64,000 bases of DNA from CAYQIM01 sp964417555 (GCA_964417555.1 CAYQIM010000048.1:58928-122927); one strand, 5' to 3'. Shown: positions 34,762 to 44,170, counted from the first letter of the stretch. Numbers and translations: made by a program. Notes: generated from the letters alone by a model not told the origin.

Positions 34762-36528
34762 CTATTTTTTCCGGATTTGAATCGATAACTCTTTTAACTG
34801 TTCAAGACTGACGGCACTGGGCGCCTGCGTCAAAGGACAACTAGCGGTTTGTGTTTTCGGGAACGCAATCACATCACGAATCGATCGTGAACCGGTCATC
34901 AGCATCACTAAACGATCCAAACCAAACGCAATACCTCCATGCGGAGGACAGCCATATTTAAGCGCTTCCAGTAAAAAACCAAACTTTTCTTTTTGTTCTT
35001 CTTCGCTAATGGCAAGTAGATCAAAGATAGCGGATTGACAATGCGTATCATGGATACGAATCGAACCACCGCCAATTTCACAACCATTAAGCACCATATC
35101 GTAAGCTCGAGAAAGACACTGCGCACCGTTTGCGGTTAACTCCGCCACATCATTCACTTGCGGGGCGGTAAAAGGATGATGCAAGGCTTTTAAACGCTGT
35201 TCTTTTTCATCAAATTCGAATAAAGGAAAATCAACCACCCATAATGGAAAAAATCCCTCTTTCACTAAATTAAAATCATGACCCAATTTTATCCGTAAGG
35301 CACCCAATGACTCACTAACAATTTGCGCTTTACCGGCACCAAAAAAGAGTATATCCCCTGTTTGCGCCCCTACACGTTGTAAAATAGCCTGCACAACAGA
35401 TTCAGGAATAAACTTGAGTATAGGAGATTGTAAACCTTCTATCCCGGCATCACGATTCATCACTTTAATATAAGCCAAACCTTTTGCACCAAAAATGCTA
35501 ATATACTGTGTATATTCGTCAATCATTTTACGGGTTAAATCGGCAGCCTTTGGAATCCTTAGCGCCACAACACGCCCTTGCTCATCCTGTGCCGGTTCCG
35601 CAAAGACCTTAAATTCGATATCTTTGACCAAATCGGCAATATCGATTAATTCTAAATCAATTCGTAAATCGGGTTTATCACTGCCATAACGTCGCATCGC
35701 ATCGCGGTAGCTGATGCGTGGAAACGGATGAGGTAATGAAACCTGTAAAAATTCTTTAAATAGACCGGAGATTAAGGCTTCCGTCAGTGATTGAATCATT
35801 TCCTCGTCACAAAACGAAAGTTCCATATCCAGCTGAGTAAACTCCGGTTGCCGATCCGCACGTAAGTCCTCGTCGCGAAAGCAACGAACAATTTGATAAT
35901 AGCGATCAAAACCGGACATCATCAGTAGTTGTTTAAATAATTGTGGCGACTGGGGTAAAGCATAAAACTCGCCTGGGTGAACACGACTCGGTACTAAATA
36001 ATCACGCGCCCCTTCCGGCGTGGCTTTTGTTAAAATAGGCGTCTCAATATCCAAAAAGCCTTGCTCTTCTAAAAAGCGTCGTATAAAGCTAACCACTTTT
36101 GTCCGTAACAAAAAACGCGCTTGCATATCCGGGCGCCGCAAATCGAGGTAACGATACCGTAGCGCAACCTCCTCGCTAATGGTTTCATCCAGCGAAAAAG
36201 GTGGTGTTAGCGAAGTATTTAGACACGTTAACTGCGAAACGTGAAGTTCTACCTTTCCTGATCTTAAGTGTTTATTTTCTGTGCCTTTTGGACGCAAGAA
36301 CAATTTCCCTTGCACCGCAATCACATATTCGTTATGTAGACTTTCTGCTTGTTTAAAAAGCGCCTCTTGCTCCGGATTAAACACGAGTTGTAGCAACCCT
36401 GTTCTATCGCGACAATCAATGAAAATAATACCGCCGTGATCACGTCGTTTGTTAACCCATCCACAAACTCGGACGGTTTCTCCCTGCAAATTTTCATCTA
36501 ATTGACCGCAATAATGAGTTCTTTTCAT
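34762..36528 (-). CDS. aspS: Aspartyl-tRNA synthetase
   Basis: 588 residues, matching the bacterial type (590 in E. coli). N-terminal anticodon-binding OB domain (GETVRVCGWVNKRRDHGGIIFIDCRD split over 15-42), class II motif 1 and motif 2 (IVRCFRDEDLRADRQPEFTQ), the bacterial GAD insertion (about 285-420) and motif 3 (AFGLDRLVMLMTG). Whether it is discriminating (Asp only) or also charges tRNA-Asn cannot be told without the gatCAB context. Confidence 0.96.
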   Translation of the reverse strand: MKRTHYCGQLDENLQGETVRVCGWVNKRRDHGGIIFIDCRDRTGLLQLVFNPEQEALFKQAESLHNEYVIAVQGKLFLRPKGTENKHLRSGKVELHVSQLTCLNTSLTPPFSLDETISEEVALRYRYLDLRRPDMQARFLLRTKVVSFIRRFLEEQGFLDIETPILTKATPEGARDYLVPSRVHPGEFYALPQSPQLFKQLLMMSGFDRYYQIVRCFRDEDLRADRQPEFTQLDMELSFCDEEMIQSLTEALISGLFKEFLQVSLPHPFPRISYRDAMRRYGSDKPDLRIDLELIDIADLVKDIEFKVFAEPAQDEQGRVVALRIPKAADLTRKMIDEYTQYISIFGAKGLAYIKVMNRDAGIEGLQSPILKFIPESVVQAILQRVGAQTGDILFFGAGKAQIVSESLGALRIKLGHDFNLVKEGFFPLWVVDFPLFEFDEKEQRLKALHHPFTAPQVNDVAELTANGAQCLSRAYDMVLNGCEIGGGSIRIHDTHCQSAIFDLLAISEEEQKEKFGFLLEALKYGCPPHGGIAFGLDRLVMLMTGSRSIRDVIAFPKTQTASCPLTQAPSAVSLEQLKELSIQIRKK

Positions 36529-36548
36529 AATATTTCTTAAAAGTAGGA

Positions 36549-36893
36549 CTAATCGGCTTTATCAGCCTTTTTCGTCGTCGTGGATGTGGAGGAGGTGTTG
36601 TCCTTAGCTTCGGTATTCACTTCCGTTTTAGCTTCTTTTTCGGGCTTAGGCTGTTCCTTTTCCTTAGCTTGTTCGCCTTTATTCCCTGGACTTTCTGAAC
36701 TCGGTTTGGTTGGGTTTTTAAAATCTGTCACATACCAGCCCGTGCCTTTTAAGTGAAAGGCCGGTGCCGAAATTAATTTTTGTAGGGCAGGTTTTTTGCA
36801 ATCGGGGCAATCAACCAAGGCTTCGTCTTTAAAGGTCTGGATTGTATTAAAATGATGACCGCAGACCATACATTTATACTCATAAATGGGCAT
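36549..36893 (-). CDS. FmdB-family zinc-ribbon protein
   Basis: 114 residues starting MPIYEYKCMVCGHHF, with a second pair CPDC, forming the FmdB regulatory zinc ribbon (1-42), then PAFHLKGTGWYVTDFKN, then a long Lys/Glu/Ser/Thr-rich disordered tail. Small FmdB proteins precede aspS in many gammaproteobacteria, as here with a 20-base gap. The role is not known. Confidence 0.88.
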   Translation of the reverse strand: MPIYEYKCMVCGHHFNTIQTFKDEALVDCPDCKKPALQKLISAPAFHLKGTGWYVTDFKNPTKPSSESPGNKGEQAKEKEQPKPEKEAKTEVNTEAKDNTSSTSTTTKKADKAD

Positions 36894-36985
36894 AGAGGTT
36901 CCTTAAATCTTATCTGGACTTATACCAAAAAGAAGACTTTTCGTGTAAGCCCAACTATCTCTTATTAGTAGTATAAAAGAACAGA

Positions 36986-37025
36986 TTGCTTACTTGGGAA
37001 GAATGATATTATTCCAGGTAAGCAA
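36986..37025 (-). terminator. Imperfect hairpin downstream of the 37090 gene
   Basis: Arms TTGCTTAC / GTAAGCAA continue as an imperfect stem (TGG / CCA and AAT / ATT). On the minus strand it is followed by TCTGTTCTTTTA. It could end transcription of the small gene at 37090-37632. Confidence 0.45.
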
Positions 37026-37089
37026 CCGTCAGGCGGGTATTTTAATCTAGTGTGTAATATTCTGCCAGCTTCTTGTTTCTACTAAAAGG

Positions 37090-37632
37090 CTAAGGCTGAC
37101 AAGAAGGTCCTGTTTGCTGCAGGCCAGGAAGTTCTTCTTGTAGTCTATCCAAAAAGAAACGCGAGGTTTGCGCACGTTCAGAAAAGGGCTTGAATGGTTT
37201 AATATAATCCGACGGCTGAGTGGAAGATAGATGAACGCCTTCCACCGTCATACTGGGGAAACCGGCGCCAATTAAGTAATTAACGATATCGCAAAAAATA
37301 GATTTTAATTGCTCAAGAGCTTGCTTCAAAGGCGTAGCACACATTTTTTCTTTTATTAATTTATCTATTTCATTGAGAGAACCCTCGAACACGCTAATTT
37401 TTTGGTTTAGATCATCACATTCTATTTTTTCTTTATCTTTAGCTTTATCTAATGTCTGCGCAAGTGTATTAAATGAACCCCGTAATGTCTCCAATAGAGG
37501 TTTATGCTGTTCGGAATCCTTAAATTCTCGAACCAAAATGGCATAAAATTTATTAAATTCATTTTCAAACTGAACTTTCCACTGAGAAAAGTTATTTTCT
37601 TTTTCATACTGTGTAGGATAGCTTGCCACCAT
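37090..37632 (-). CDS. Small helical protein of unknown function
   Basis: 180 residues, not recognised. It is helical throughout, with a coiled-coil-like centre (about 45-100) rich in Lys, Glu and Asp, no signal peptide and no membrane segment. The C-terminal part is ERAQTSRFFLDRLQEELPGL followed by a polar tail with two cysteines. It is a single gene, divergent from proS and flanked downstream by a hairpin, a common setting for lineage-specific genes or effectors. Confidence 0.6.
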   Translation of the reverse strand: MVASYPTQYEKENNFSQWKVQFENEFNKFYAILVREFKDSEQHKPLLETLRGSFNTLAQTLDKAKDKEKIECDDLNQKISVFEGSLNEIDKLIKEKMCATPLKQALEQLKSIFCDIVNYLIGAGFPSMTVEGVHLSSTQPSDYIKPFKPFSERAQTSRFFLDRLQEELPGLQQTGPSCQP

Positions 37633-37744
37633 ATTTTAAGTTACTCCAATTTACTATGATAGAAAAATTTGAAATTGTAATGCATAATTGTAATGAATAA
37701 ATCTTAAATTAACAATTAACTCGACGTATTTAGGTAAAAAACAC

Positions 37745-39451
37745 ATGCGTGCCTCTCATCTCTATCTTCCCACGCTGAAGGAAGTCCCCGCCGATGCAGA
37801 AATCATCAGTCACCAGCTCATGTTACGGGCAGGCATGATCCGTAAACTTGCCTCCGGTATTTATACCTGGCTACCCTTAGGTTTACGTGTACTGCGCAAG
37901 GTTGAAGCCGTTATTAGACAAGAAATGAATCATATAGGCGCACAAGAAATTCTAATGCCCAATCTACAACCGGCTGAGTTATGGCAAGAATCACAACGTT
38001 GGGAAGCCTATGGACCGGAACTGCTGCATATTACTGATCGCCATCAACGTCTTTTTTGTTTCGGCCCAACCCATGAAGAAGTTATTACCCATCTACTTCG
38101 CAATGAAGTCCGTAGCTATAAACAATTACCACTGACTTTCTATCAAATACAAACTAAATTTCGTGATGAAATACGGCCCCGCTTTGGTGTGATGCGTGCT
38201 AGGGAATTCTTAATGAAAGATGCTTACTCGTTTCATCGTGATAAAGCCTCCTTAGCTAAAACCTATCAGGCGATGTATGAAGCCTATACGCAGATTTTTA
38301 CCCGACTTGGATTAAAATTTCGCGCGGTATTAGCCGACACCGGAAATATTGGTGGCAGTCAATCCCAAGAGTTTCAAGTCTTAGCCGCCACAGGTGAAGA
38401 TAAAATATTTTATAGTGACAGCAGCAATTACGCAGCCAATGCAGAATTGGCCGAAAGTTTTGTTTCCGTAGAGAAACGCCCCGCTCCCTCAGCACCACTA
38501 GAAAAGGTTACCACCCCGGGCACAAAAACGATAAACGCCCTAAGTAAATATCTTAAAATTGAACCATCACAGTGTATCAAGGTGCTGATTGTCAAAGGTA
38601 AAGAACAGCCTTTAATCGGTTTGGTCCTACGTGGTGATCATGAATTAAACCTTATCAAAGTCAGCAAACTGGCAGAAATTTTACAGCCGCTGCAGTTTGC
38701 TGAAGAATCAGAAATTACTGCCGCCATTGGCACTACGCTAGGCTACATAGGTCCCATTGGCTTATCTATTCCCTTAATTGTTGATAAATCAGCCGCTATG
38801 CTGTCAGACTTTATCTGTGGCGCCAATGAAGAAAATTTCCATTTGAAAAATGTCAATTGGCAACGTGATTGCCCATTGCCCAAAGTCGCCGATTTGCGCC
38901 AAGTGGTTGTCGGTGATCCAAGTCCAGACGGTAAAGGACATCTAAAAATGGATAGAGGCATCGAGGTAGGACATATTTTTCAGCTAGGCAGCAAATATAG
39001 CCTAGCCATGAAAGCCTGCATCACCCAAGAAGATGGCACATCCGTACCGTTAGAAATGGGTTGCTATGGTATTGGTGTATCGCGCATTGTCGGGGCAGCT
39101 ATCGAACAGAACCATGACGATCGTGGTATTCTTTGGTCAAAGAATATGGTGCCCTTCCAAATTTCACTGATTCCCATCGCTTATCATCGTTCAGAACGCG
39201 TTAAACAAGCCACAGATGGCCTGTATAAGCAATTGAACGAACAAGGTTTTGAGGTCTTGTTGGATGATCGCGATGAAAGACCCGGTTCTTTATTTGCCGA
39301 TAGTGATTTGATAGGTATTCCACATCGATTAGTTATCAAAGAATCCGAGCTGCAAAATGGCTTCATTAAGTATAAAAATAGAAAAGAAGACGCTGAACAA
39401 TCGATTGCTATCAGTAAGCTTTCTGAATTTTTACAGCAAGCATTAAATTAA
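37745..39451 (+). CDS. proS: Prolyl-tRNA synthetase, bacterial type
   Basis: 568 residues starting MRASHLYLPTLKEVPADAEI (572 in E. coli). Class II core with the motif 2 region TKFRDEIRPRFGVMRAREF, the editing (INS) domain at about 225-380 with the prolyl-specific Lys279 region (QCIKVLIVKGKEQPL), and the C-terminal anticodon domain (about 460-568; DDRDERPGSLFADSDLIG). First gene of a plus-strand pair with the EVE protein. Confidence 0.95.
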   Translation: MRASHLYLPTLKEVPADAEIISHQLMLRAGMIRKLASGIYTWLPLGLRVLRKVEAVIRQEMNHIGAQEILMPNLQPAELWQESQRWEAYGPELLHITDRHQRLFCFGPTHEEVITHLLRNEVRSYKQLPLTFYQIQTKFRDEIRPRFGVMRAREFLMKDAYSFHRDKASLAKTYQAMYEAYTQIFTRLGLKFRAVLADTGNIGGSQSQEFQVLAATGEDKIFYSDSSNYAANAELAESFVSVEKRPAPSAPLEKVTTPGTKTINALSKYLKIEPSQCIKVLIVKGKEQPLIGLVLRGDHELNLIKVSKLAEILQPLQFAEESEITAAIGTTLGYIGPIGLSIPLIVDKSAAMLSDFICGANEENFHLKNVNWQRDCPLPKVADLRQVVVGDPSPDGKGHLKMDRGIEVGHIFQLGSKYSLAMKACITQEDGTSVPLEMGCYGIGVSRIVGAAIEQNHDDRGILWSKNMVPFQISLIPIAYHRSERVKQATDGLYKQLNEQGFEVLLDDRDERPGSLFADSDLIGIPHRLVIKESELQNGFIKYKNRKEDAEQSIAISKLSEFLQQALN

Positions 39452-39455
39452 GCGT

Positions 39456-39914
39456 ATGATTAAATATTGGTTAATGAAATCTGAACCCTCATGTTTCAGC
39501 ATTGATGATCTTGAAAAAAAAACACAACAAACCGAACCGTGGGATGGCGTACGTAATTATCAAGCACGAAATTTCTTACAAACAATGCAACTTGATGATA
39601 TGGCTTTTTTTTATCATTCGAGTTGTCCTACACCTGGTATCGTTGGCATCGTCAAGATAGTAAAAAGTGCTTACCCCGACCCAACGGCATGGGACGTTTC
39701 GGATCATCATTACGACCCCAAAAGTACTCCTGACAATCCACGCTGGGTTTGTGTTGATGTACAACTCATAAAAAAACTTAAACAGTGTATTTCCTTAGAG
39801 CTGTTAAAAAAACAATCCCATCTCTCTACGATGCGCTTATTACAGAAAGGAAATCGTCTATCTGTTATGCCTATTACGGCAGCAGAATGGCAGGCTATTT
39901 TAAAGCTTGTGTAG
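39456..39914 (+). CDS. EVE-domain protein
   Basis: 152 residues forming one EVE domain, related to the PUA fold and thought to bind modified bases. Typical blocks are YWLMKSEPSCFSIDDLE, WDGVRNYQARNFL, MAFFYHSSC and the terminal GNRLSVMPITAAEW. EVE proteins of this THYN1 type are widespread in proteobacteria; the ligand is unknown. Starts 4 bases after proS and is probably co-transcribed with it. Confidence 0.9.
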   Translation: MIKYWLMKSEPSCFSIDDLEKKTQQTEPWDGVRNYQARNFLQTMQLDDMAFFYHSSCPTPGIVGIVKIVKSAYPDPTAWDVSDHHYDPKSTPDNPRWVCVDVQLIKKLKQCISLELLKKQSHLSTMRLLQKGNRLSVMPITAAEWQAILKLV

Positions 39915-40026
39915 GCTAGTATCCACTTGAAAAATTTATTAAAGAAAAAGATAATTATTCTTTAGCGAATAGCCATTGCACAAGCGATATATTTCACAAA
40001 AAATAAGCAATGACGGGGTAAAAAGG

Positions 40027-40706
40027 ATGTCTATCACGGATTGGCCAAAGGCGGAACGTCCACGCGAGAAATTATTAGTCCAAGGAGCTACCGCCCTGTC
40101 GGACGCTGAATTATTAGCTGTACTTCTTCGGACCGGCGTTCGCGGAAAAACGGCTTTAGATATCAGTCGTGACCTAATTAACCAGTTTGGCAGCTTACGT
40201 CAAATTATGGCTACCAGCTTAGAACAATTTTCAAAAACCCTAGGCTTAGGCTTAACTAAATATGTGCAGTTACAAGCGGCAAAAGAGCTGGCCGTTCGCT
40301 GTCTGAGAGAGAATATAAAGCGCGGTAATGCCCTGAAGAACCCTCATGATGTGCAGTGCTATTTAAGCTCAAAACTTCGTTCCTATCCCTATGAGGTTTT
40401 TAGCTGTGTATTTCTAGATAACAAGCACCGCTTTATTAGTTTCAAAGAACTATTTTATGGAAGTATCAATGAAGCCAGGGTATATCCGCGAGAACTCATC
40501 AGGCAGGTATATCAAACCAAACCAATGCCGCGGCAGTTATCTTGGCTCATAACCATCCTTCAGGAGTGGCTAAGCCTAGTGAAGCTGATAAACGCCTTAC
40601 TCAAGAGATAAAATCGATTCTGTCAGCCATAGATGTACGTTTGCTAGACCACATCATCATCGGCGATGGACAAACGACTTCGTTTGCCAGCCAAGGCTTA
40701 CTTTAA
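40027..40706 (+). pseudogene. radC: RadC-like JAB-domain protein, single-base frameshift
   Basis: The first frame (to 40611) has the N-terminal UPF0758 part from MSITDWPKAERPREKLL through LDNKHRFISFKELFYGSINEARVYPREL in pieces. Near 40512-40525 it goes out of frame; the next frame then reads AAAVILAHNHPSGVAKPS, the JAMM/MPN zinc motif, and DHIIIGDG, ending at TAA 40704. Adding one base restores a 226-residue protein (222 in E. coli). Either a recent pseudogene or a sequence error. The function of RadC in E. coli is unclear. Confidence 0.85.
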
Positions 40707-40717
40707 ACGAGAAAACT

Positions 40718-40749
40718 GTCATTGCGAGCTGAAAGTGGACGGCGATCCC
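40718..40749 (+). repeat. GTCATTGCGA-type repeat remnant
   Basis: Reads GTCATTGCGAGCTGAAAG and then GGCGATCC. It matches the right half of the palindromic element between nuoI and nuoJ (GTCATTGCGATCGCGAAG on the minus strand, ending GGCAATCC). Repeats beginning GTCATTGCGAG are familiar in several intracellular bacteria. Confidence 0.5.
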
Positions 40750-40796
40750 AAAAAAGCGTGCTGGAAAGATAGAAAATTAAGTGATGGATGACCCAG

Positions 40797-40838
40797 CCCA
40801 CTATAGTTCGCCCACCATGACGTTCGAACTATAGTGGG
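40797..40838. repeat. 14-bp-arm palindrome between radC and rpmB
   Basis: Perfect arms CCCACTATAGTTCG and CGAACTATAGTGGG with a 14-base loop. It lies 10 bases before the rpmB -35 box. It could be a terminator-like barrier, a palindromic repeat or an operator; the sequence does not decide. Confidence 0.6.
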
Positions 40839-40847
40839 GCAAATCTT

Positions 40848-40876
40848 TTGACAGCCCTCCTCAATTTTGGTATAAA
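40848..40876 (+). promoter_or_regulatory. Sigma-70 promoter for rpmB-rpmG
   Basis: TTGACA (40848-40853), a 17-base spacer and TATAAA (40871-40876): a near-consensus promoter, as expected for ribosomal-protein genes. It would give a leader of about 130 bases before the rpmB start. Confidence 0.8.
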
Positions 40877-40952
40877 ATCCCCCTCTTTGAATTATCAAGT
40901 TTTGACTTAACGCAGAGGCTGACATTTAGCATGGGTCTAGGTAAACAAATCT

Positions 40953-40988
40953 GGTCTTACGCGAAAAGCCGTCTTTTGGCGTAAGACC
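40953..40988 (+). promoter_or_regulatory. Stable hairpin and mini-ORF in the rpmB leader
   Basis: Arms GGTCTTACGC / GCGTAAGACC (10 bp) plus an inner AAAAG / CTTTT stem with a CCGT loop. It ends 22 bases before the rpmB ATG. A 17-codon reading frame (ATG 40931 to TAA 40984, MGLGKQIWSYAKSRLLA) runs through the hairpin; its ribosome site is poor. It may be a translational control structure for L28/L33 or a site for mRNA processing. The remainder of the 304-base gap 40707-41010 holds a repeat remnant, a palindrome and the promoter. Confidence 0.45.
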
Positions 40989-41010
40989 AATAAATTTTGG
41001 AGCTAATAAT

Positions 41011-41247
41011 ATGTCTAGGGTCTGTCAAATAACGGGTAAGAACCCCATGGTGGGACATAATGTATCCCACTCTAATCGAAAAACAAAACGCCGCTTTCTT
41101 CCTAACCTACAGACCCATCGTCTTTGGGTATCTTCTGAAAAACGTTTTGTAAAACTAAGAGTCAGTGCGCATGGCTTGCGTATTATTGAAAAAAAAGGCA
41201 TTGATAAAATCATTTCTGAGTTGCGTAATCGCGGCGAAAAAATTTAA
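41011..41247 (+). CDS. rpmB: 50S ribosomal protein L28
   Basis: 78 residues, MSRVCQITGKNPMVGHNVSH onward, equal in length to E. coli L28 (78). The ribosome site GGAG lies before the ATG. Followed by rpmG after 19 bases, the standard pair. Confidence 0.97.
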   Translation: MSRVCQITGKNPMVGHNVSHSNRKTKRRFLPNLQTHRLWVSSEKRFVKLRVSAHGLRIIEKKGIDKIISELRNRGEKI

Positions 41248-41266
41248 ATAATACGGAGTATTTATT

Positions 41267-41419
41267 ATGCGCGACAAAATTAAATTAAAATCAACAGCAA
41301 GTGCTTACTATTACACTACAACCAAAAATAAAAAAACAAAACCTGAAAAGTTGAAGTTTAAGAAATACGATCCCTTCACACGCAAACATGAACTTTTTGA
41401 AGAAAGTAAAATTAAATAA
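41267..41419 (+). CDS. rpmG: 50S ribosomal protein L33
   Basis: 50 codons starting MRDKIKLKSTASAYYYTTTK and ending in ESKIK. The KYDPFTRKHELFEE segment is typical of L33. It lacks the four cysteines of the zinc-binding L33 variant, so it is the zinc-free form. CGGAG stands 6 bases before the ATG. Second gene of rpmB-rpmG. Confidence 0.95.
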   Translation: MRDKIKLKSTASAYYYTTTKNKKTKPEKLKFKKYDPFTRKHELFEESKIK

Positions 41420-41424
41420 CACCT

Positions 41425-41450
41425 AGGCCTTTGACTCTAAAAGGCCTTTT
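41425..41450 (+). terminator. Rho-independent terminator of rpmB-rpmG
   Basis: Stem AGGCCTTT / AAAGGCCT with a 7-base loop followed by TTT, 5 bases after the rpmG stop. The T/A pairing at the base makes it usable from the other side too, for lysS, which ends at 41484. Confidence 0.85.
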
Positions 41451-41483
41451 CAACCCATCCTACCCTTTATAAGTTAAAGACAC

Positions 41484-42989
41484 TCACTCATTCCGTTCAG
41501 GGCGCATCAATGGGAATAAAATAACATCACGAATAGAAAGCGTATCGGTAAATAGCATCGCTAAACGATCAATACCAATTCCCTCACCTGCCGTAGGAGG
41601 TAAACCATACTCTAAAGCAGTGATATAATCTTCGTCATAGGCCATTGCTTCATGGTCGCCCTGCGCTTTAGCTTTGGCTTGATCTTTAAAACGATTGGCT
41701 TGATCTTCAGGATCATTTAACTCAGAGAAGCCATTCGCTAATTCACGCCCACCAATATACAATTCAAATCGGTCAGCAATATCAGGGTTTTTATCATTTC
41801 GTCGCGCTAAAGGTGAAACTGCAATCGGATACTCAGTAATAAAAGTCGGTTCTTGCAACTTTTGTTCTACCGTTTCTTCAAAAATAACAAATTGTAAGTT
41901 TCCAATACTATCACTTAGTGGAATTTTCAATACTTCAGCAATTTTCTGCAACGATTTTAGCGCTGTTAAATTGTTGCGCGTCCATTGTGGATTAAATTCA
42001 AGAATAGAATCCAATACACTTAAGCGTCGAAATGGCTTAGATAAATCATACGTTTTACCTTGATAACTTAATTGCGCCGTACCTAAGATATTTTCAGCTA
42101 ATTCCCGCAACATACGTTCGGTTAAATCCATCAGATCATGATAATCCGCATAAGCCTGATAGAACTCTAACATCGTAAATTCTGGATTATGGCGCGTGGA
42201 AAGCCCTTCATTACGAAAATTACGATTAATTTCATAAACTTTTTCAATTCCGCCCACCACTAAACGTTTCAGATGCAACTCAGGCGCCACACGTAGAAAT
42301 AATTCCATATCTAATGCATTGTGGTGCGTTGCAAAGGGACGTGCTAAAGCGCCTCCCGGCAATAAATGCATCATCGGTGTTTCAACTTCGACATAACCTT
42401 CTTTATTTAAAAACTGCCGAATACCATTAATTAATTGTGAGCGAATCTGGAATGTTGTTCGTGTTTTTTCATTACTAATAAGGTCCAAATAACGTTGTCG
42501 ATATCGCTGTTCTTTATCGGAATCAGAAAGTCCATGAAATTTATCGGGTAAAGGTCTTAGTGACTTAGAAAGTAATGACGCCTTATCAACTTTTACTGAT
42601 AATTGATTTGTCTTGGTGCGAAATAAAATGCCTTCGACACCTATGATGTCACCAAGGTCCCAGTCTTCAACGGCATCATACTGTTCAGCCAAATTATTCT
42701 TATGTAAGTATAGTTGGATCTTTCCTGACATATCTTGGATGTCAATAAAGGTACTTTTACCCATATTACGCTTTAGCATAATTCTTCCAGCCAAGCTGAC
42801 GCGTTTATTTTTTTTGCTTAGCGCCTCACTATCGTCCAACTCATACGCCTTGAGTAGTTCGCTCGCTAAACTATCACGCCTAAAAGCATTAGGATAAGCA
42901 TTAGCTTCTTTACGCAATTTAGCCAGTTTTAATCGACGTTGCTCAAACAAATCATCGCTACGAGGATTTGTTACACTTTCTTTTGTCAT
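41484..42989 (-). CDS. lysS: Lysyl-tRNA synthetase, class II
   Basis: 501 residues (505 in E. coli). OB-fold anticodon domain (about 65-150), class II motif 1 (QFLNKEGYVEVETPMMHLLP), motif 2 (VYEINRNFRNEGLSTRHNPE) and motif 3 (GIGIDRLAMLFTDTLSIRDV). Downstream of prfB, the prfB-lysS order found in E. coli. Confidence 0.96.
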   Translation of the reverse strand: MTKESVTNPRSDDLFEQRRLKLAKLRKEANAYPNAFRRDSLASELLKAYELDDSEALSKKNKRVSLAGRIMLKRNMGKSTFIDIQDMSGKIQLYLHKNNLAEQYDAVEDWDLGDIIGVEGILFRTKTNQLSVKVDKASLLSKSLRPLPDKFHGLSDSDKEQRYRQRYLDLISNEKTRTTFQIRSQLINGIRQFLNKEGYVEVETPMMHLLPGGALARPFATHHNALDMELFLRVAPELHLKRLVVGGIEKVYEINRNFRNEGLSTRHNPEFTMLEFYQAYADYHDLMDLTERMLRELAENILGTAQLSYQGKTYDLSKPFRRLSVLDSILEFNPQWTRNNLTALKSLQKIAEVLKIPLSDSIGNLQFVIFEETVEQKLQEPTFITEYPIAVSPLARRNDKNPDIADRFELYIGGRELANGFSELNDPEDQANRFKDQAKAKAQGDHEAMAYDEDYITALEYGLPPTAGEGIGIDRLAMLFTDTLSIRDVILFPLMRPERNE

Positions 42990-43056
42990 TTTCTATCTTC
43001 CAAACAAACTATATTTTTTGAATTAAACTTTTATACGCATGTATTCTTCTGTGAAG

Positions 43057-44155
43057 CTACAAGCCGGCTTTTAAGCTGGCTATTAAAAATGGATTGATAT
43101 TTCCATTTAAAACAGATTGCGTATTGCCTGTTTCGACGCCGGTCCGCAGATCCTTAATACGTGCATCATCAAGTACATAGCTACGTATTTGACTGCCCCA
43201 ACCGATAGCGCTTTTAAGTGATTCTTGAGACTGTTTTTCTTCCGCTCTTTTCCGCTGTTCAAGTTCGTATAATTTAGCACGTAATTGTTTCATCGCTTGA
43301 TCACGATTTTTATGCTGCGAACGATCGCTTTGCGACTGCGCCACAATACCTGTTGGAATATGTGTGATACGCACGGCAGAATCAGTACGATTCACATGCT
43401 GTCCACCCGCACCGCTGGCCCGATAAGTATCAATACGTAAATCAGCCGGATTGATTTGGATATCAATCGACTCATCCACTTCAGGAGAAACAAAAACGGC
43501 AGCAAAAGAAGTATGACGTCGTTTATTGGCATCAAAGGGTGAAAGACGGACTAAGCGATGTACACCCGTCTCAGTTCTTAACCAACCGTAGGCGTACTCT
43601 CCTTCAATCTTAACTGTCGCACTTTTTATTCCTGCTACTTCACCAGCCGACACTTCCATCAGTTCGACTTTAAATTTATTTTGTTCTCCCCAACGTAGAT
43701 ACATACGCAATAGCATCTCAGCCCAATCCTGCGCTTCTGTACCCCCTGAACCCGACTGTATTTCTAAATAGACCGAATGGCTATCTAAAGCACGCGGAAA
43801 CATCCGTCTAAATTCTAATTTTTCCAGTCGTAATTCTACTTCTTGTAAATCGTGGTCAATGGCAGAAAAAAGATCCTCGGCTTGCTCGGTAATAGCTAAA
43901 TCCAGTAAATCAGTGGCATCAATTAAGGCCCGCTCGATAACTTGAAAAGTATCTACAAGTTGGTGTAATTGCGCGCGTTCCTTACCTAAGGTTTGTGCTT
44001 TTTCCTGATCATCCCAAACAGCAGGATTCTGTAATTCCTGCTCTAACTCTTGCAGTTGCTCCAACTTACTCGGGTAGTCAAAGGTACCTCCGTAGCTCGG
44101 TACTTCGAGTTTCTAATTCTTTTATTTTTTGAATAAAGGGTGCTGTTTCAAACAT
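43057..44155 (-). CDS. prfB: Peptide chain release factor 2, programmed +1 frameshift
   Basis: Releases chains at UGA and UAA. Translation starts at ATG 44155 (MFETAPFIQKIKELE), reaches a UGA at 44078-44080 after 25 codons in the context CTT TGA C, and shifts +1 there to read CTT GAC TAC. The upstream CGGAGG acts as the internal Shine-Dalgarno that promotes the shift; the site is the classic prfB autoregulation element. The joined product has 365 residues, exactly the E. coli length. The SPF tripeptide (LVRLSPFDANKRR) and GGQ (SGAGGQHVNRTDSAVR) are intact. Confidence 0.95.
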
Positions 44156-44170
44156 AACTTTATCTGTTTG

